From assembly GCA_019163135.1 (NCBI GenBank), contig JAFLKR010000150.1, positions 1 through 45,656 on the forward strand: DNA of 45,656 nt, in the 5' to 3' direction. The translations under genes were made by a program, and so were the position numbers. The notes below the pieces were generated by a model. It worked only from the letters and a program-made list of their open reading frames with translations, made no database searches and had not been told where the DNA came from. Each line of letters begins with the position of its first letter. The stretch's first letter is position 1. The DNA comes from Desulfobulbaceae bacterium (lineage in GTDB: Bacteria; Desulfobacterota; Desulfobulbia; Desulfobulbales; Desulfobulbaceae). Of the stretch, positions 15,368 to 24,010 are shown one piece after another.

Positions 15368-18300
15368 TCAGTCTTCCGCCCCTGAGTCAACTTTGTTCGG
15401 AATGGCACCCTTCTCCTGCACCAGCCTGATGTCGAGCGGCCGGTTGGTGTCGAGATGGACATCACGCTGGGGAAAGGCCATGGAGATTTCAGCCACCCGG
15501 AATTTTTGGTCGATGACCTGGTGGAGTGCGCTCTTGGCCGGAACCCGATCATCGACGTTGCCGATAAAACAGCGCAGCGTCAGCAGCAGGCTGTTATCCC
15601 CGAAGCTGTCAAAGGTGACGGCGGGTTTGGGATCCTCAAGCACCAGCGAATTTTCTTCCGCAGCCTGCTTCATTAGCGTCATGGCCAGTTGCACATCGCT
15701 GCCATAGGCAATGCCAACCGGCAGCAGGAGGCGGATAACAGGATCGGAGAGCGACCAGTTGAGCAGGCGACCGGAGATGAATTCCTTGTTGGGGACGAGC
15801 AGTTCTTTGCGGTCGAAATCGCGGATGGTGGTGGCTCGGATGCGGATACGGGTGACTACCCCGTCGGTCGTGCCGATGGTGACCACATCGCCCACTCGAA
15901 TGGGGCGCTCGAACAGGATAATGAGACCACTGATGAAGTTGGCGACGATTTCCTGCAAGCCAAAACCAATACCGACACCCAGCGCCGCAACCAGCCATTG
16001 AATCTGCGACCAGCTGAATCCGAGGATATTGGCAATCGTCATCAAGCCGGTGCCGCCGATCAGGTAGCGGGTCAAAGTGGTGGCGGTATAACGGCTGCCG
16101 GGGGTCATGTCCAGATGCTGGAGCAGGACAATCTTCAGCAGAGAGGGAAAATGACGGGTGGCCGTCAGCGTAATAATGCCGATCAGAATCACCAACCCGG
16201 CATCCGCCAGGGTGACGGGGACGATGGTGGCCTGGCCGTTGATTTGGGCGGTGTAACCCCAGAGGGTAAACTCGTTGAAAATGCGCAGTGCCGGCAACAC
16301 TTCGGCCCAGACTGCCCATAACCCGAAACATAAGGCGAGTGCCGTCGCGGTATCGAGCAGTTTGCGGCTCTCAGCGCTCAACTCAAACAGATCCTCCGTC
16401 GGCTCTACGATCGGGCCGGATTCTTTATCGAGGGCGAGTCGCTCCGGATGCCGGTCCACCTTAGCTTGGGCGCGGAGGCTTAACGTTTTTTGCAGAGCAA
16501 GTCGGCGACTGGATTGGATCAGCCACCGTTCGATCAGCTGGTGGCAGATGGCAAGCCCAACGGCCAACCATACACTGTTGATAAGGCAGCGGATCAAGGC
16601 TGCCACCGCAAAAACATATCCAGCCAGGACCAATCCGCTCATCACCACGGGCAGGGAGACGATGAGCAGGAAAAAAAGCGGATAGAGGCGGGCCAGGAAC
16701 TGGCTGGCATGTTCTGTTAAATAACGATGCCACACCCCGGTCTTGGGGTGGAGTACACGGTAGAGCGCGAAGGCAAGAATGATCAGGGTGGCGATAAACG
16801 TCAGCCTGCCCAGAATATGACTGCCGCCGGCACGAAAATTGGCCCAAAAAGCGATTTGGGTGAGAAGGATTGCAGGTAAAAAGGTGACGATAAATAATCC
16901 CGTTTCGCGGCGAAGCAGACTGAGCGTAGATTTTTGCCAATGGAAAAAGCCGCTTGCCAACCCTTTGGGCAATACCAGGAGGCGGAAGGCCCGCAGGAGG
17001 AAATAACGGTAGGCCAGCGCCATCAGGCCCATGGCGAGTACACTGGAAAACTCGGTTGTTTCGTCGTGAATGTGCAACTGCCACCCCAGGATCATGAGCA
17101 GCAGCGGACCTGGCAAGGCGAGCAGCAAGGTCGATCCCAACGCCTGCAGCGGCAGGGCGAAGTTGTAGCTGGCCGGATTGCCGGCCTGGCGGACAGCTGT
17201 TTCCAGGGCACCCTGCAGCGAGCGTTTGCCCCAGTGCAGAACGATGGTCAGCAGGCCGGCCAGCAGGAAAAATGGCGAAGTGACTACCTGGGTGCCGATC
17301 AGTTTTCCGGTGGCCAGCCAAGGGCCGGGAGCGAAGAGCACTGCAGCTTCATGCGGCAGGCTGGCGAAATCTTTGAGACGCATAAAAGGGGTGCCGCGCA
17401 GCCAGAGCAATCGTTCCGCCAGATAGTTGTCAAAGGCAACTACGGCTTTCAGGAGTTGGCGACCAGAAGCTTCGAGTTCGGCCAGCAGGCTGAGGTAGGA
17501 TTGATTGGAGGCGATGATTTTGTCGAGAAGGTTCCGCCGACTGGCGAGGAGGTTTTTGAGTTCCGGGCCGATCTTTGCCAACACTTCCTGAGGTGTGTCA
17601 GCTGCAAGTTTTGCCGTATACCCTTCCATATCGTCGAGTTGCTTGCGTTCTTCCCGGTACTGCACCTGGAGCAGGCCGGTTTCGGCAATGGCCATTTCAT
17701 TCTGGGCCGTCTTTTTTTGCAGGAGCCGTCCATCGGGAAGTGATCGCCGCTGTTCGAAGAGGAGCAGACCTATGGCTTGGCTCAGGCCAGCCAGTTCAAT
17801 CTTCTGTTTGGTGTTTCGGAAGCTCTCTTCGAGGTTTTTTACGTCCTTCTCAAGGGTGTCCTTTTCTGTGCTCATCTGCTCCAGGGCGGTGGTGACCTTT
17901 TGTAGTTCGTCACCTAAGGTGGCGTTTGCCGCCGCCGCCTGCTGCAGGATCGGATAACTGTCCGCAACCTGGCGCATGGCTTCCTGGGCTTGGCCCATAC
18001 TCAAGGTTGCTTCATCCTGCCGTTTGCGGTTGGCTTTTGCCTCCAGTCGCAGCACTTGGGACCGGGCCTCCTCCAATCGTTCGGCCGCAGCATCTCGCTG
18101 AGCGTTGGCCAGTTCCACCAGTACGGGCATGCTTATCAGTTCCTGGTTGAGCATGCGGGATTCACTGTGGAATGCCTGCATCTGGGTCTGCTGCAACCAA
18201 CGCCGTGCTTCGGTAATCTGCGGGTTTTCAGTTGCTGGCGAAGGGATCGTAAGGGTTGCAACCAATTCGTCCACGCTTTCCTTGATGACAGCGAGCCGCT

Positions 18301-18841
18301 GGCCGGATTTGACCGGTTTTTCGTTCAGAGATGCAAGTTGGCGGGTCAAGGCCGCCACATCCGCCTCCGCCGCGGCGTAGGCGGCCTTGGCAAGAAGGAG
18401 TTGCTGCTCGATATCCTTGAGCGGGACCTCATCGGCAAGGTCGTCTACTTTTGTTTGAAGATCGGGCTGATGCGCCAGCTTGTTCATTCCATCCCGAATC
18501 TTTTTAATATCCGCCGGCGCAGTCTCGATGACCTGGACGTATTTCTTGGACTGAGCCTCCTGGGATGCGGCGATATCCAGGTTTTCAAGGCTCATGCGGT
18601 AGAATTCAAGCAGTTGTTTTTTGGAGTTCTCCTCAAGTCCGCTGGTTTGCTCAATTTCCTTGGCTTTGGCTTTGAGCGTATCAGCGGAGACGAGCAGTTG
18701 GGCGTCCGAAAGCGGCTCGGTAGCCTCTGCGCCCAAACCCTGCTGCAAGGGGAGCAAAAGGAGAACCAGCAGCAGGGCAAGGTGCGTAAGGAAGCGTGCA
18801 GAAACCTTCAAGTTATTAATAACCTCACAGAATAGGACCAT
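15368..18841 (-). CDS. Large MscS-superfamily mechanosensitive channel (MscK/MscM-like)
   Basis: About 1,157 residues, close to E. coli MscK and MscM. Layout: signal peptide (hydrophobic stretch ending GLGA), a long periplasmic coiled-coil region (to about 500), a set of about ten membrane helices (roughly 520-930), then the MscS pore helix and beta domain with GFGLQEIVANFISG, LFERPIRVGDVV, TIRDFDRKELLVPN and a C-terminal alpha-beta domain. Such channels open under membrane tension and release solutes during hypo-osmotic shock. Start choice is uncertain: TTG 18868, ATG 18841 and TTG 18811 (with GAGG upstream) are all possible. It lies 48 bp or less after the lipase-like lipoprotein gene, pointing to one transcript. 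Confidence 0.9.
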   Translation of the reverse strand: MVLFCEVINNLKVSARFLTHLALLLVLLLLPLQQGLGAEATEPLSDAQLLVSADTLKAKAKEIEQTSGLEENSKKQLLEFYRMSLENLDIAASQEAQSKKYVQVIETAPADIKKIRDGMNKLAHQPDLQTKVDDLADEVPLKDIEQQLLLAKAAYAAAEADVAALTRQLASLNEKPVKSGQRLAVIKESVDELVATLTIPSPATENPQITEARRWLQQTQMQAFHSESRMLNQELISMPVLVELANAQRDAAAERLEEARSQVLRLEAKANRKRQDEATLSMGQAQEAMRQVADSYPILQQAAAANATLGDELQKVTTALEQMSTEKDTLEKDVKNLEESFRNTKQKIELAGLSQAIGLLLFEQRRSLPDGRLLQKKTAQNEMAIAETGLLQVQYREERKQLDDMEGYTAKLAADTPQEVLAKIGPELKNLLASRRNLLDKIIASNQSYLSLLAELEASGRQLLKAVVAFDNYLAERLLWLRGTPFMRLKDFASLPHEAAVLFAPGPWLATGKLIGTQVVTSPFFLLAGLLTIVLHWGKRSLQGALETAVRQAGNPASYNFALPLQALGSTLLLALPGPLLLMILGWQLHIHDETTEFSSVLAMGLMALAYRYFLLRAFRLLVLPKGLASGFFHWQKSTLSLLRRETGLFIVTFLPAILLTQIAFWANFRAGGSHILGRLTFIATLIILAFALYRVLHPKTGVWHRYLTEHASQFLARLYPLFFLLIVSLPVVMSGLVLAGYVFAVAALIRCLINSVWLAVGLAICHQLIERWLIQSSRRLALQKTLSLRAQAKVDRHPERLALDKESGPIVEPTEDLFELSAESRKLLDTATALALCFGLWAVWAEVLPALRIFNEFTLWGYTAQINGQATIVPVTLADAGLVILIGIITLTATRHFPSLLKIVLLQHLDMTPGSRYTATTLTRYLIGGTGLMTIANILGFSWSQIQWLVAALGVGIGFGLQEIVANFISGLIILFERPIRVGDVVTIGTTDGVVTRIRIRATTIRDFDRKELLVPNKEFISGRLLNWSLSDPVIRLLLPVGIAYGSDVQLAMTLMKQAAEENSLVLEDPKPAVTFDSFGDNSLLLTLRCFIGNVDDRVPAKSALHQVIDQKFRVAEISMAFPQRDVHLDTNRPLDIRLVQEKGAIPNKVDSGAED

Positions 18842-18889
18842 AAAGACCAAACTGAAAACTGGTGGCAATGGTCGGCTGGATCATACCCA

Positions 18890-20839
18890 TCAATGTTCCT
18901 TCCCCGGCAACGGTTGGTTTTCTTTGAGATGCGCCAGGAGGATGCGGCGGACCTCTTCGATCACCAGGGGCTGACCCTGACAGGAGTGGCCAGAGCGCAC
19001 CAGAAACTCCGACTCCACATAATCGACATGAGCGCTGGTGTATTTGACCACGCCGTCATCTCCGTCGGGCGGCATTTCATTGCCATCGATGGCGATGATG
19101 GAATGGCCCTTGATTCCAGGAGCGAGGGGGATGTCCGCCAAAGTCTTGATCGTCGGGTTGTCCGGCGACATTGCATCGAGGCTGGTAGTGGAGATGAACT
19201 GCTGTGCCTGGGCATCAGGGACGCCCAGGTTGGCAACGGTTTTCATGATATTGGCGGTCGATTGGAGTACCCCTTGGGGGAGGGTGATCACCTTGAGGAC
19301 CAGGGTGCGGATCCAGTTCTTGGATAAATAGCTGCCCCGGTGGGGAGTCGAAATGAAGATCACCCGTTTGACAAAGGGCAACGGTGAAAATACAGCCTCT
19401 TTTTCGATACGATGCCGATCTTCATCCGACACCTTGAGTTCGGCCAGCGATTTACCGGTCACCATCCGTACAAAGGCTTCCCCGGTGTCGGTGGCGGTCA
19501 GTTTGGTGAGCAGTCCCCCCTGGCTATGGCCAATAACCACCATTTGGCGCAATGCGGTATTGTTCCCCTCCGGATCCAGATTTTGCACTTGGGCGCTCAG
19601 GGTTTCTCTCAATTCATTGGCCGAAATACCGATTCGTTTGCCGCTGTCGTAGAAAAAATTCCAGATCTGGTATTTCCGGTTGATGACGGGATCGGCGCGG
19701 AGCGTGTTGACCATTTCAGCCCAGGCAACGGGACTGCTGAAGGTGCCGTGAACGAGAACGATGGGGATTTTGTCCGGTTCATACGGTTGCATGTAGAAGA
19801 CGCCGGTTTTGATATAGCTCGTCCCGTATAGAAATTCTTTAAAGCCAAGCCCTTGGATATAGGGCTGATCGATCGTATACGCAAGTTGCGCGGTTACGTC
19901 TCGCTCCAGAGGAACTCTTTGGTCGCCGACATCTATCTCGGTTTGGTTGTAGGCGGAGAACAGTTCCAGTTTACCGGAGCAAGTGCCTGCCTCAATTTCC
20001 TTCAACCGGCAGTTAAACCGCAGAAAAAGGGTTCCTGGACTAGTCCGGAACATAGGCGCCCCTTCCAGCTTTTTTTCAACGGCGATGATGGGCGCACCCA
20101 ATCCTGCCTGCCGGTTTCTTCGGCTTAAGCCTCTGATGCCGAATCGGTCCGTGGAAATAAATTTCTCGAACTCTGCCACCTTTTGATCGAATTTTTTGGT
20201 ATCAACGGAAAAGGCAAATCGGCCGACCGGCAGTTCCACCTCGGCGGGAACAATCTGGAGATTGCCGTCAGCATCGGCCAAGGCTTCAGCCAGGCTGCCG
20301 TTATACAGATCGCAGGCGATCCGGAATCGCCGGTCAAAGGGATTGGGAGGCTCCAGCCATTCTTTTCCTATTAAATAAAAATAGGCATAGATCGCCGAGG
20401 CGAAAAAATGGGGATGCGATTGTTTGATCCCCTTTTGCCGATACCGCATGCCGAGAAAATAATTAAGTTCCGACAGGGCAAAGAGCAGATCGTTGCGATA
20501 ATCTTTTTCGGCCTCGTGATGGAGGAAGGTGAGAACCTGTTGGGGATCCTCATTAAAGGCCTGGGTCAGATTGTAGCGAGTGAGGACATCTTGGGAGAAT
20601 CTGGAGTAGTCGTCGGCGCTGATGGCGCTGACTGCTATCTGTGCGTAGGTTTCGCGGGGGTCGTTTCGGTCTACCCCCACTGAAGTGGCGCAGCCGGTGA
20701 TGCCGAAGGCGGCTACGATGAGCAACAGCCGAAGACCTGCCTGAGAAAATTTGGCAAGAACCTGCTGTCCCGTTCCCCTTTTTATACGAATCGTCCTTAA
20801 AAGGGGTTGCAACTGCCGGGAAAGGAAGGGTCTTGCCAT
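18890..20839 (-). CDS. Alpha/beta-hydrolase lipoprotein (lipase/esterase-like), 649 aa
   Basis: A lipobox (GITGC, Cys50) after a hydrophobic stretch marks it as a lipoprotein. The N-terminal ~350 residues have no fold I recognise. The hydrolase core begins at VLVHGTFSS (361-369, oxyanion-hole region) and has the nucleophile elbow GHSQGG with Ser439. A late Asp (DGDDG) and a His in SGHSCQG are candidates to complete the triad. The substrate may be an acyl lipid or ester in the envelope. It sits between the mechanosensitive channel (about 50 bp) and the MipA-like gene (63 bp), on the same strand. The start has a GGAGACC ribosome site 9 nt upstream. The long N-terminal extension before the lipobox is unusual. 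Confidence 0.83.
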   Translation of the reverse strand: MARPFLSRQLQPLLRTIRIKRGTGQQVLAKFSQAGLRLLLIVAAFGITGCATSVGVDRNDPRETYAQIAVSAISADDYSRFSQDVLTRYNLTQAFNEDPQQVLTFLHHEAEKDYRNDLLFALSELNYFLGMRYRQKGIKQSHPHFFASAIYAYFYLIGKEWLEPPNPFDRRFRIACDLYNGSLAEALADADGNLQIVPAEVELPVGRFAFSVDTKKFDQKVAEFEKFISTDRFGIRGLSRRNRQAGLGAPIIAVEKKLEGAPMFRTSPGTLFLRFNCRLKEIEAGTCSGKLELFSAYNQTEIDVGDQRVPLERDVTAQLAYTIDQPYIQGLGFKEFLYGTSYIKTGVFYMQPYEPDKIPIVLVHGTFSSPVAWAEMVNTLRADPVINRKYQIWNFFYDSGKRIGISANELRETLSAQVQNLDPEGNNTALRQMVVIGHSQGGLLTKLTATDTGEAFVRMVTGKSLAELKVSDEDRHRIEKEAVFSPLPFVKRVIFISTPHRGSYLSKNWIRTLVLKVITLPQGVLQSTANIMKTVANLGVPDAQAQQFISTTSLDAMSPDNPTIKTLADIPLAPGIKGHSIIAIDGNEMPPDGDDGVVKYTSAHVDYVESEFLVRSGHSCQGQPLVIEEVRRILLAHLKENQPLPGKEH

Positions 20840-20902
20840 TGTTGCCGGTCTCCTGTCGAGCGTATGCCGATCGGGTCGATTTAATCCCGGATCGGGGAAG
20901 TT

Positions 20903-21631
20903 TTACCACATGATGTAGCCAATACCGATGCCGTCCATCCACTGGGTCGAATCGCCACGCTGCTCCACGATCGGGCTGTCGCCAGGATCACCAGCAATGG
21001 AAGAGCCGACGTTACCGGGATTAACCCCGAAGTAGCAATCGGCATACTTGTCATCTTGGTAGATCATACCGGCGCCGAGGTTAAGGTCAACGGGTTTGGC
21101 CACCGGTTGCCAATAACGAACACCCAGGTTAGCCCGGAAACCGTCGCTGACGTCCCCGACATCCTGATATACTTTGGCATCGAGGATGATGCGCTGGCGT
21201 TTCTCGTTGGCGTTGGCCCAGACAAGGTCTATAAAGGCGCCGGCTTCAATGGTCCCGTCGATCTCCTCCATCTTACTGACCATCGGATCGTCGACATTGT
21301 CATCACGGTCAAAGCGGTAGTTCAGTAGCGGGCCGAAACGAAACATCTGGTCGTCAAGGACATTAAGGGGCAACTCGTTGGCAATCAGTTGGACATAGCG
21401 TTCCTGATCCTTGAAGATATAACCGAAGAAAGGGGCGGCGCCCATGGTGTAGTCATCGGAGCCGCTGTAGTCGGGCATCATACCAACGCCCGTGCCGATA
21501 AAGGTGGGGACGTTCTCGAAGTCGAGATCAATGAAACCAGCAGCATTGGCCAACGAGAACGGTACGGTCGCAACCGAATCGGCAAGTGCGGCCGCAAGGA
21601 CCAGAAATTTGACGTTTGGTGCTTTTTGCAC
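20903..21631 (-). CDS. MipA/OmpV-family outer-membrane protein with an apparent internal deletion
   Basis: Starts at a GTG (21631), the only in-frame option. Signal peptide to about residue 30. The family hallmark GVGMMPDYSGSDDYT is at 48-62, and later strands match (RFGPLLNYRF, GAFIDLVW, YQDDKYADCYFGV). After YFGVNPGNVGSS (200-211) the sequence jumps directly to IAGDPGDSPIVEQRGDSTQW and the final strand. In E. coli MipA about 38 residues, two to three beta strands, separate those points. The barrel may therefore be incomplete. MipA proteins are outer-membrane or scaffold proteins linked to murein synthesis. It sits in the envelope cluster between a lipase-like lipoprotein and a DUF3313 lipoprotein. 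Confidence 0.8.
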   Translation of the reverse strand: MQKAPNVKFLVLAAALADSVATVPFSLANAAGFIDLDFENVPTFIGTGVGMMPDYSGSDDYTMGAAPFFGYIFKDQERYVQLIANELPLNVLDDQMFRFGPLLNYRFDRDDNVDDPMVSKMEEIDGTIEAGAFIDLVWANANEKRQRIILDAKVYQDVGDVSDGFRANLGVRYWQPVAKPVDLNLGAGMIYQDDKYADCYFGVNPGNVGSSIAGDPGDSPIVEQRGDSTQWMDGIGIGYIMW

Positions 21632-21705
21632 TGGACCGTTCTGTTGGCAATTGAAAAGGTGACGTTATTGGCAAGATATGCGCTTCATGCGGCCTTGGAT
21701 TTCGA

Positions 21706-22404
21706 TCAGGGGGTTTTTGCCGCGGGGCTCGGACTCGTGCCATGGGCCATGTCCAGGGTTACCCGCAGCCGTTTGGCCCAGAACTCAAAGGCCTCTTGGG
21801 TGGCGGCGAGTTTGCTGAAGCCGCTCATCTTCGAACCGTTGAAGGTATCAATGGCGGCGGCAAGACGCTGGCTGGTCATGGAGTCAAGAAATTCAACTTC
21901 CATGCTCGCACTACCTACACCTGTGTGGGAACCGGTTGTAGCTTTTTTGGCGACGCTGATGGCCAACCCTACCGGCAATACCGTAGTGATCCCGCTCGCG
22001 GCCGGGTTGCTCAATTCGATATCGGTGATCGCCACCCGGATGCGCAGGACATCATCGCCCGGTTCAGTGACCAGGGGATAGGCCGTGCCCAGGGCCTCGA
22101 AGACGGCTCGAGAAAAGGTATCGGACAGTTCCTTCAGTTCGCTGGCCTGCAGTCCTTGACTCTCTGCATCCTTCTTCAGGAAGAATTGCACCTCGTCGAG
22201 CATCACCCGGTGATATTTTTTCAAATCCATCCCCGGTTTGGTATAGACCTTATCCGCCCCGTCGGTCGGCCCCGGTTGGAACTGCGGATAGTCCTTGAGA
22301 AAACCGGAAGGGCTGCCCTTGGGGGCCGCGGCACAGCCGTAGAGGAGCAAACTTGCCAGCAAAATCACGAGGCCCTTTACCATGGATTGCGATTTATTCA
22401 TCAT
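21706..22404 (-). CDS. DUF3313-family lipoprotein
   Basis: 232 residues from the ATG at 22404, preferred over 22422 because an AGGAAGG ribosome site lies just upstream. Lipobox LLYGC (Cys24). The mature protein matches the DUF3313 pattern: SGFLKDYPQFQPGP, KYHRVMLDEVQFFL, LSDTFSRAVFEAL, a DVLRIRVAITDIE strand and a Gly-rich SHTGVGSASMEVEFLDS. The function of DUF3313 proteins is unknown; they are envelope lipoproteins, often near outer-membrane or stress genes. It is probably the first gene of a transcript continuing through MipA, the lipase-like lipoprotein and the channel. A hairpin at 22557-22591 separates it from the SYLF gene. Confidence 0.78.
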   Translation of the reverse strand: MMNKSQSMVKGLVILLASLLLYGCAAAPKGSPSGFLKDYPQFQPGPTDGADKVYTKPGMDLKKYHRVMLDEVQFFLKKDAESQGLQASELKELSDTFSRAVFEALGTAYPLVTEPGDDVLRIRVAITDIELSNPAASGITTVLPVGLAISVAKKATTGSHTGVGSASMEVEFLDSMTSQRLAAAIDTFNGSKMSGFSKLAATQEAFEFWAKRLRVTLDMAHGTSPSPAAKTP

Positions 22405-22556
22405 GCACCTTCCTGAAAGCAAATAGTATGGGGTGGTTGTTCTTGTTTGGCAACGCTGGGCAAACGGGATAGCCTGAGCGATCAGGGGCTGTCTTCCGAT
22501 CCATTGCCGTTTATGCGGTCAAACCATCCGAAAGGTCGATAAGGCTGCTACAAGGG

Positions 22557-22591
22557 GCCGTGACAAAGGCGACGAGCCCCTTTGCCACGGC
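22557..22591. terminator. 13-bp hairpin between the SYLF and DUF3313 genes
   Basis: GCCGTGACAAAGG (22557-22569) pairs with CCTTTGCCACGGC (22579-22591) with one G-U or A-C position and a 9-nt loop. It starts 17 bp after the SYLF stop codon in the direction of transcription. There is no U-run on either side, so termination may be partial. Confidence 0.5.
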
Positions 22592-22607
22592 TCTTGCTCT
22601 TGGGCGC

Positions 22608-23201
22608 TTATTTTTCCGGGGTAATCTTGGTAATTTTGCTGCCCTGGATGCCGATACCGGCCATCAAGCCTTCCTGCTTGAAGATAAAGGCGTAAATTCC
22701 GGATTTGGCTGTGGAGGTGGTGAGTGAGCGCGCCACCCCTTTATCAACGACAACAACGCTGGGTCCTACGCCAACTTCCCAGCCTTCGCTTTTATTGAGA
22801 TACTGCAAGCTGGCGTCATCGAGGAAGAACATGGCATACCCAAAGGATTGCGCCCCTGCCTGCAAACCATACGATGCGGCCACGGTATTGTAGTAACCGG
22901 TGGTCTTGCCGCCCACCCGGAGCGCCCCTTCACCATACTGACCGCCTACGATGAGTCCGGCTTTGACCACATCGGGAAAGACCAGGATTCCCCTGGCAAC
23001 CTTGGCCAATTTTTTGGCGGCTGGGGTGGTCCGGTACAGGGTCTGCAAGGCGCTGTTGACGTCACGGTCGATTTCAGCGGCAGTGGCGGCTGCCGATATC
23101 CGCGGGACGGACAGGACAAAGACCGCTACCAGCAAGGCCAGGCAGGTCAGCGCCAGTTGTTGGATTCTCCGGGTGGGATTGCTTTTCTGTGGTGTGTTCA
23201 T
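22608..23201 (-). CDS. SYLF/YSC84-domain lipid-binding exported protein
   Basis: 197 residues from the ATG at 23201, which has an AGGAGCAGC ribosome site and starts a signal peptide (1-38, cleaved near SAAA); the longer frame upstream lacks protein character. The SYLF (Ysc84 actin-binding or lipid-binding) domain fills the rest: AKKLAKVARGILVFPDVVKAG (62-82), GGQYGEGALRVGGKTTGYY, SYGLQAGAQSFGYAMFFLDD (110-129) and a final strand GLMAGIGIQGSKITKI. Eukaryotic SYLF domains bind phosphoinositides; bacterial ones are periplasmic and of unknown role. It is the first gene of the envelope cluster, likely with its own promoter in the gap upstream. Confidence 0.88.
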   Translation of the reverse strand: MNTPQKSNPTRRIQQLALTCLALLVAVFVLSVPRISAAATAAEIDRDVNSALQTLYRTTPAAKKLAKVARGILVFPDVVKAGLIVGGQYGEGALRVGGKTTGYYNTVAASYGLQAGAQSFGYAMFFLDDASLQYLNKSEGWEVGVGPSVVVVDKGVARSLTTSTAKSGIYAFIFKQEGLMAGIGIQGSKITKITPEK

Positions 23202-23898
23202 GCTGCTGCTCCTTTTATAGGTGTTGATGTTTTGCCATGCCGGCTTCGCCGCAACGGGACAAAACTGCATGGCTTTCCTGGCGATTGTTTTGCCGTTCCC
23301 ATTGGGGAAGCAGGGCGGATGCGGTGCATTTGCAGACGCCCCCCTTTTAGCAGGTACGCTCATTCTACATCGATAGTGTTCAATTTAGAGTGCAAATTAC
23401 CTGAGATGATGAGGGAAATCATTAAAAAAAAATGCTAATAACCTTCTTTTTTTACAAGATTAATTAGGGATAGATCGTAATTTTCAATAACCTTTCATGC
23501 TGGTGACCGTCCACCTTTTCGTCTTGTAGCTTTATTGAGTCCTGTATCGAGATGATCTAAATGGAAGGTGCGGTCATGGGGGGCGTTCTCGTTTGGCGTC
23601 GGGCGTCGCCGTCATGTATAAGAGGCAGAAGGGCGTGCTCTTGCCGGAAAGGTGCAGGGGCGCGTCTGCAGATCGCTATCGGAGTTGACGTAGGCTGGGG
23701 TGGAGTGAGGGGCTCTGTGCTGCTGGACACCTATCCCTCTTCTTGGTGGTCGATGAAGTTGACTTCCGGCTGGCGTACCAGTACCGGTTCGGCCCTGTAA
23801 TTCGAATTTATTTTTAATACGGCTGCCGATGGCCAACTCGGGTGGGGGGGCCGTAGGGCTCCCTCATGTTAAAGGACAAAAAAACAAGCATGCTCGCA
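23202..23898. other. Long intergenic region, possible eroded coding remnant
   Basis: About 700 bp without a convincing gene. The part nearest the SYLF gene should hold its promoter. At 23738-23817 one plus-strand frame reads like the tail of a protein (LVVDEVDFRLAYQYRFGPV then IRIYF and TAA), while the frame just upstream (about 23671-23740, RLQIAIGVDVGWGGVRGSV) also looks protein-like but is offset. Together they suggest a frameshifted, decayed gene, on weak evidence. Confidence 0.3.
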
Positions 23899-23974
23899 TA
23901 AAAAAAGGGTTACAGGTAAAAAACTGTAACCCCTTGCTATTATTTGTGGGCTAAGCGGCATCGAACCGTTAACC
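23899..23974 (-). repeat. Degenerate copy of the tRNA-Ala 3' end plus terminator (att-like direct repeat)
   Basis: Read on the minus strand, this matches the T-arm and acceptor 3' side of the tRNA-Ala at 24763-24838 and the terminator behind it. Shared exact blocks are ATCGAACCG, GCTAAGCGG and CTGTAACCCCTT in the same order and spacing, 820 bp apart. The 5' half of the tRNA is absent and the CCA end is mutated. A 9-bp stem (23907-23915 with 23924-23932) followed on the minus strand by a seven-T run still forms a terminator. A repeat of only the tRNA 3' end is what integrases leave at the far end of an island. Confidence 0.75.
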
Positions 23975-24010
23975 ATCGTGGGTGAAATGAAAAAATGGTG
24001 TTTTAAATGC

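Noticed and set aside
23561-23836. 79- and 74-codon overlapping frames on both strands
   Set aside because: Neither has a ribosome site or family likeness; the only protein-like stretches lie in two different frames and are reported as a possible remnant instead.
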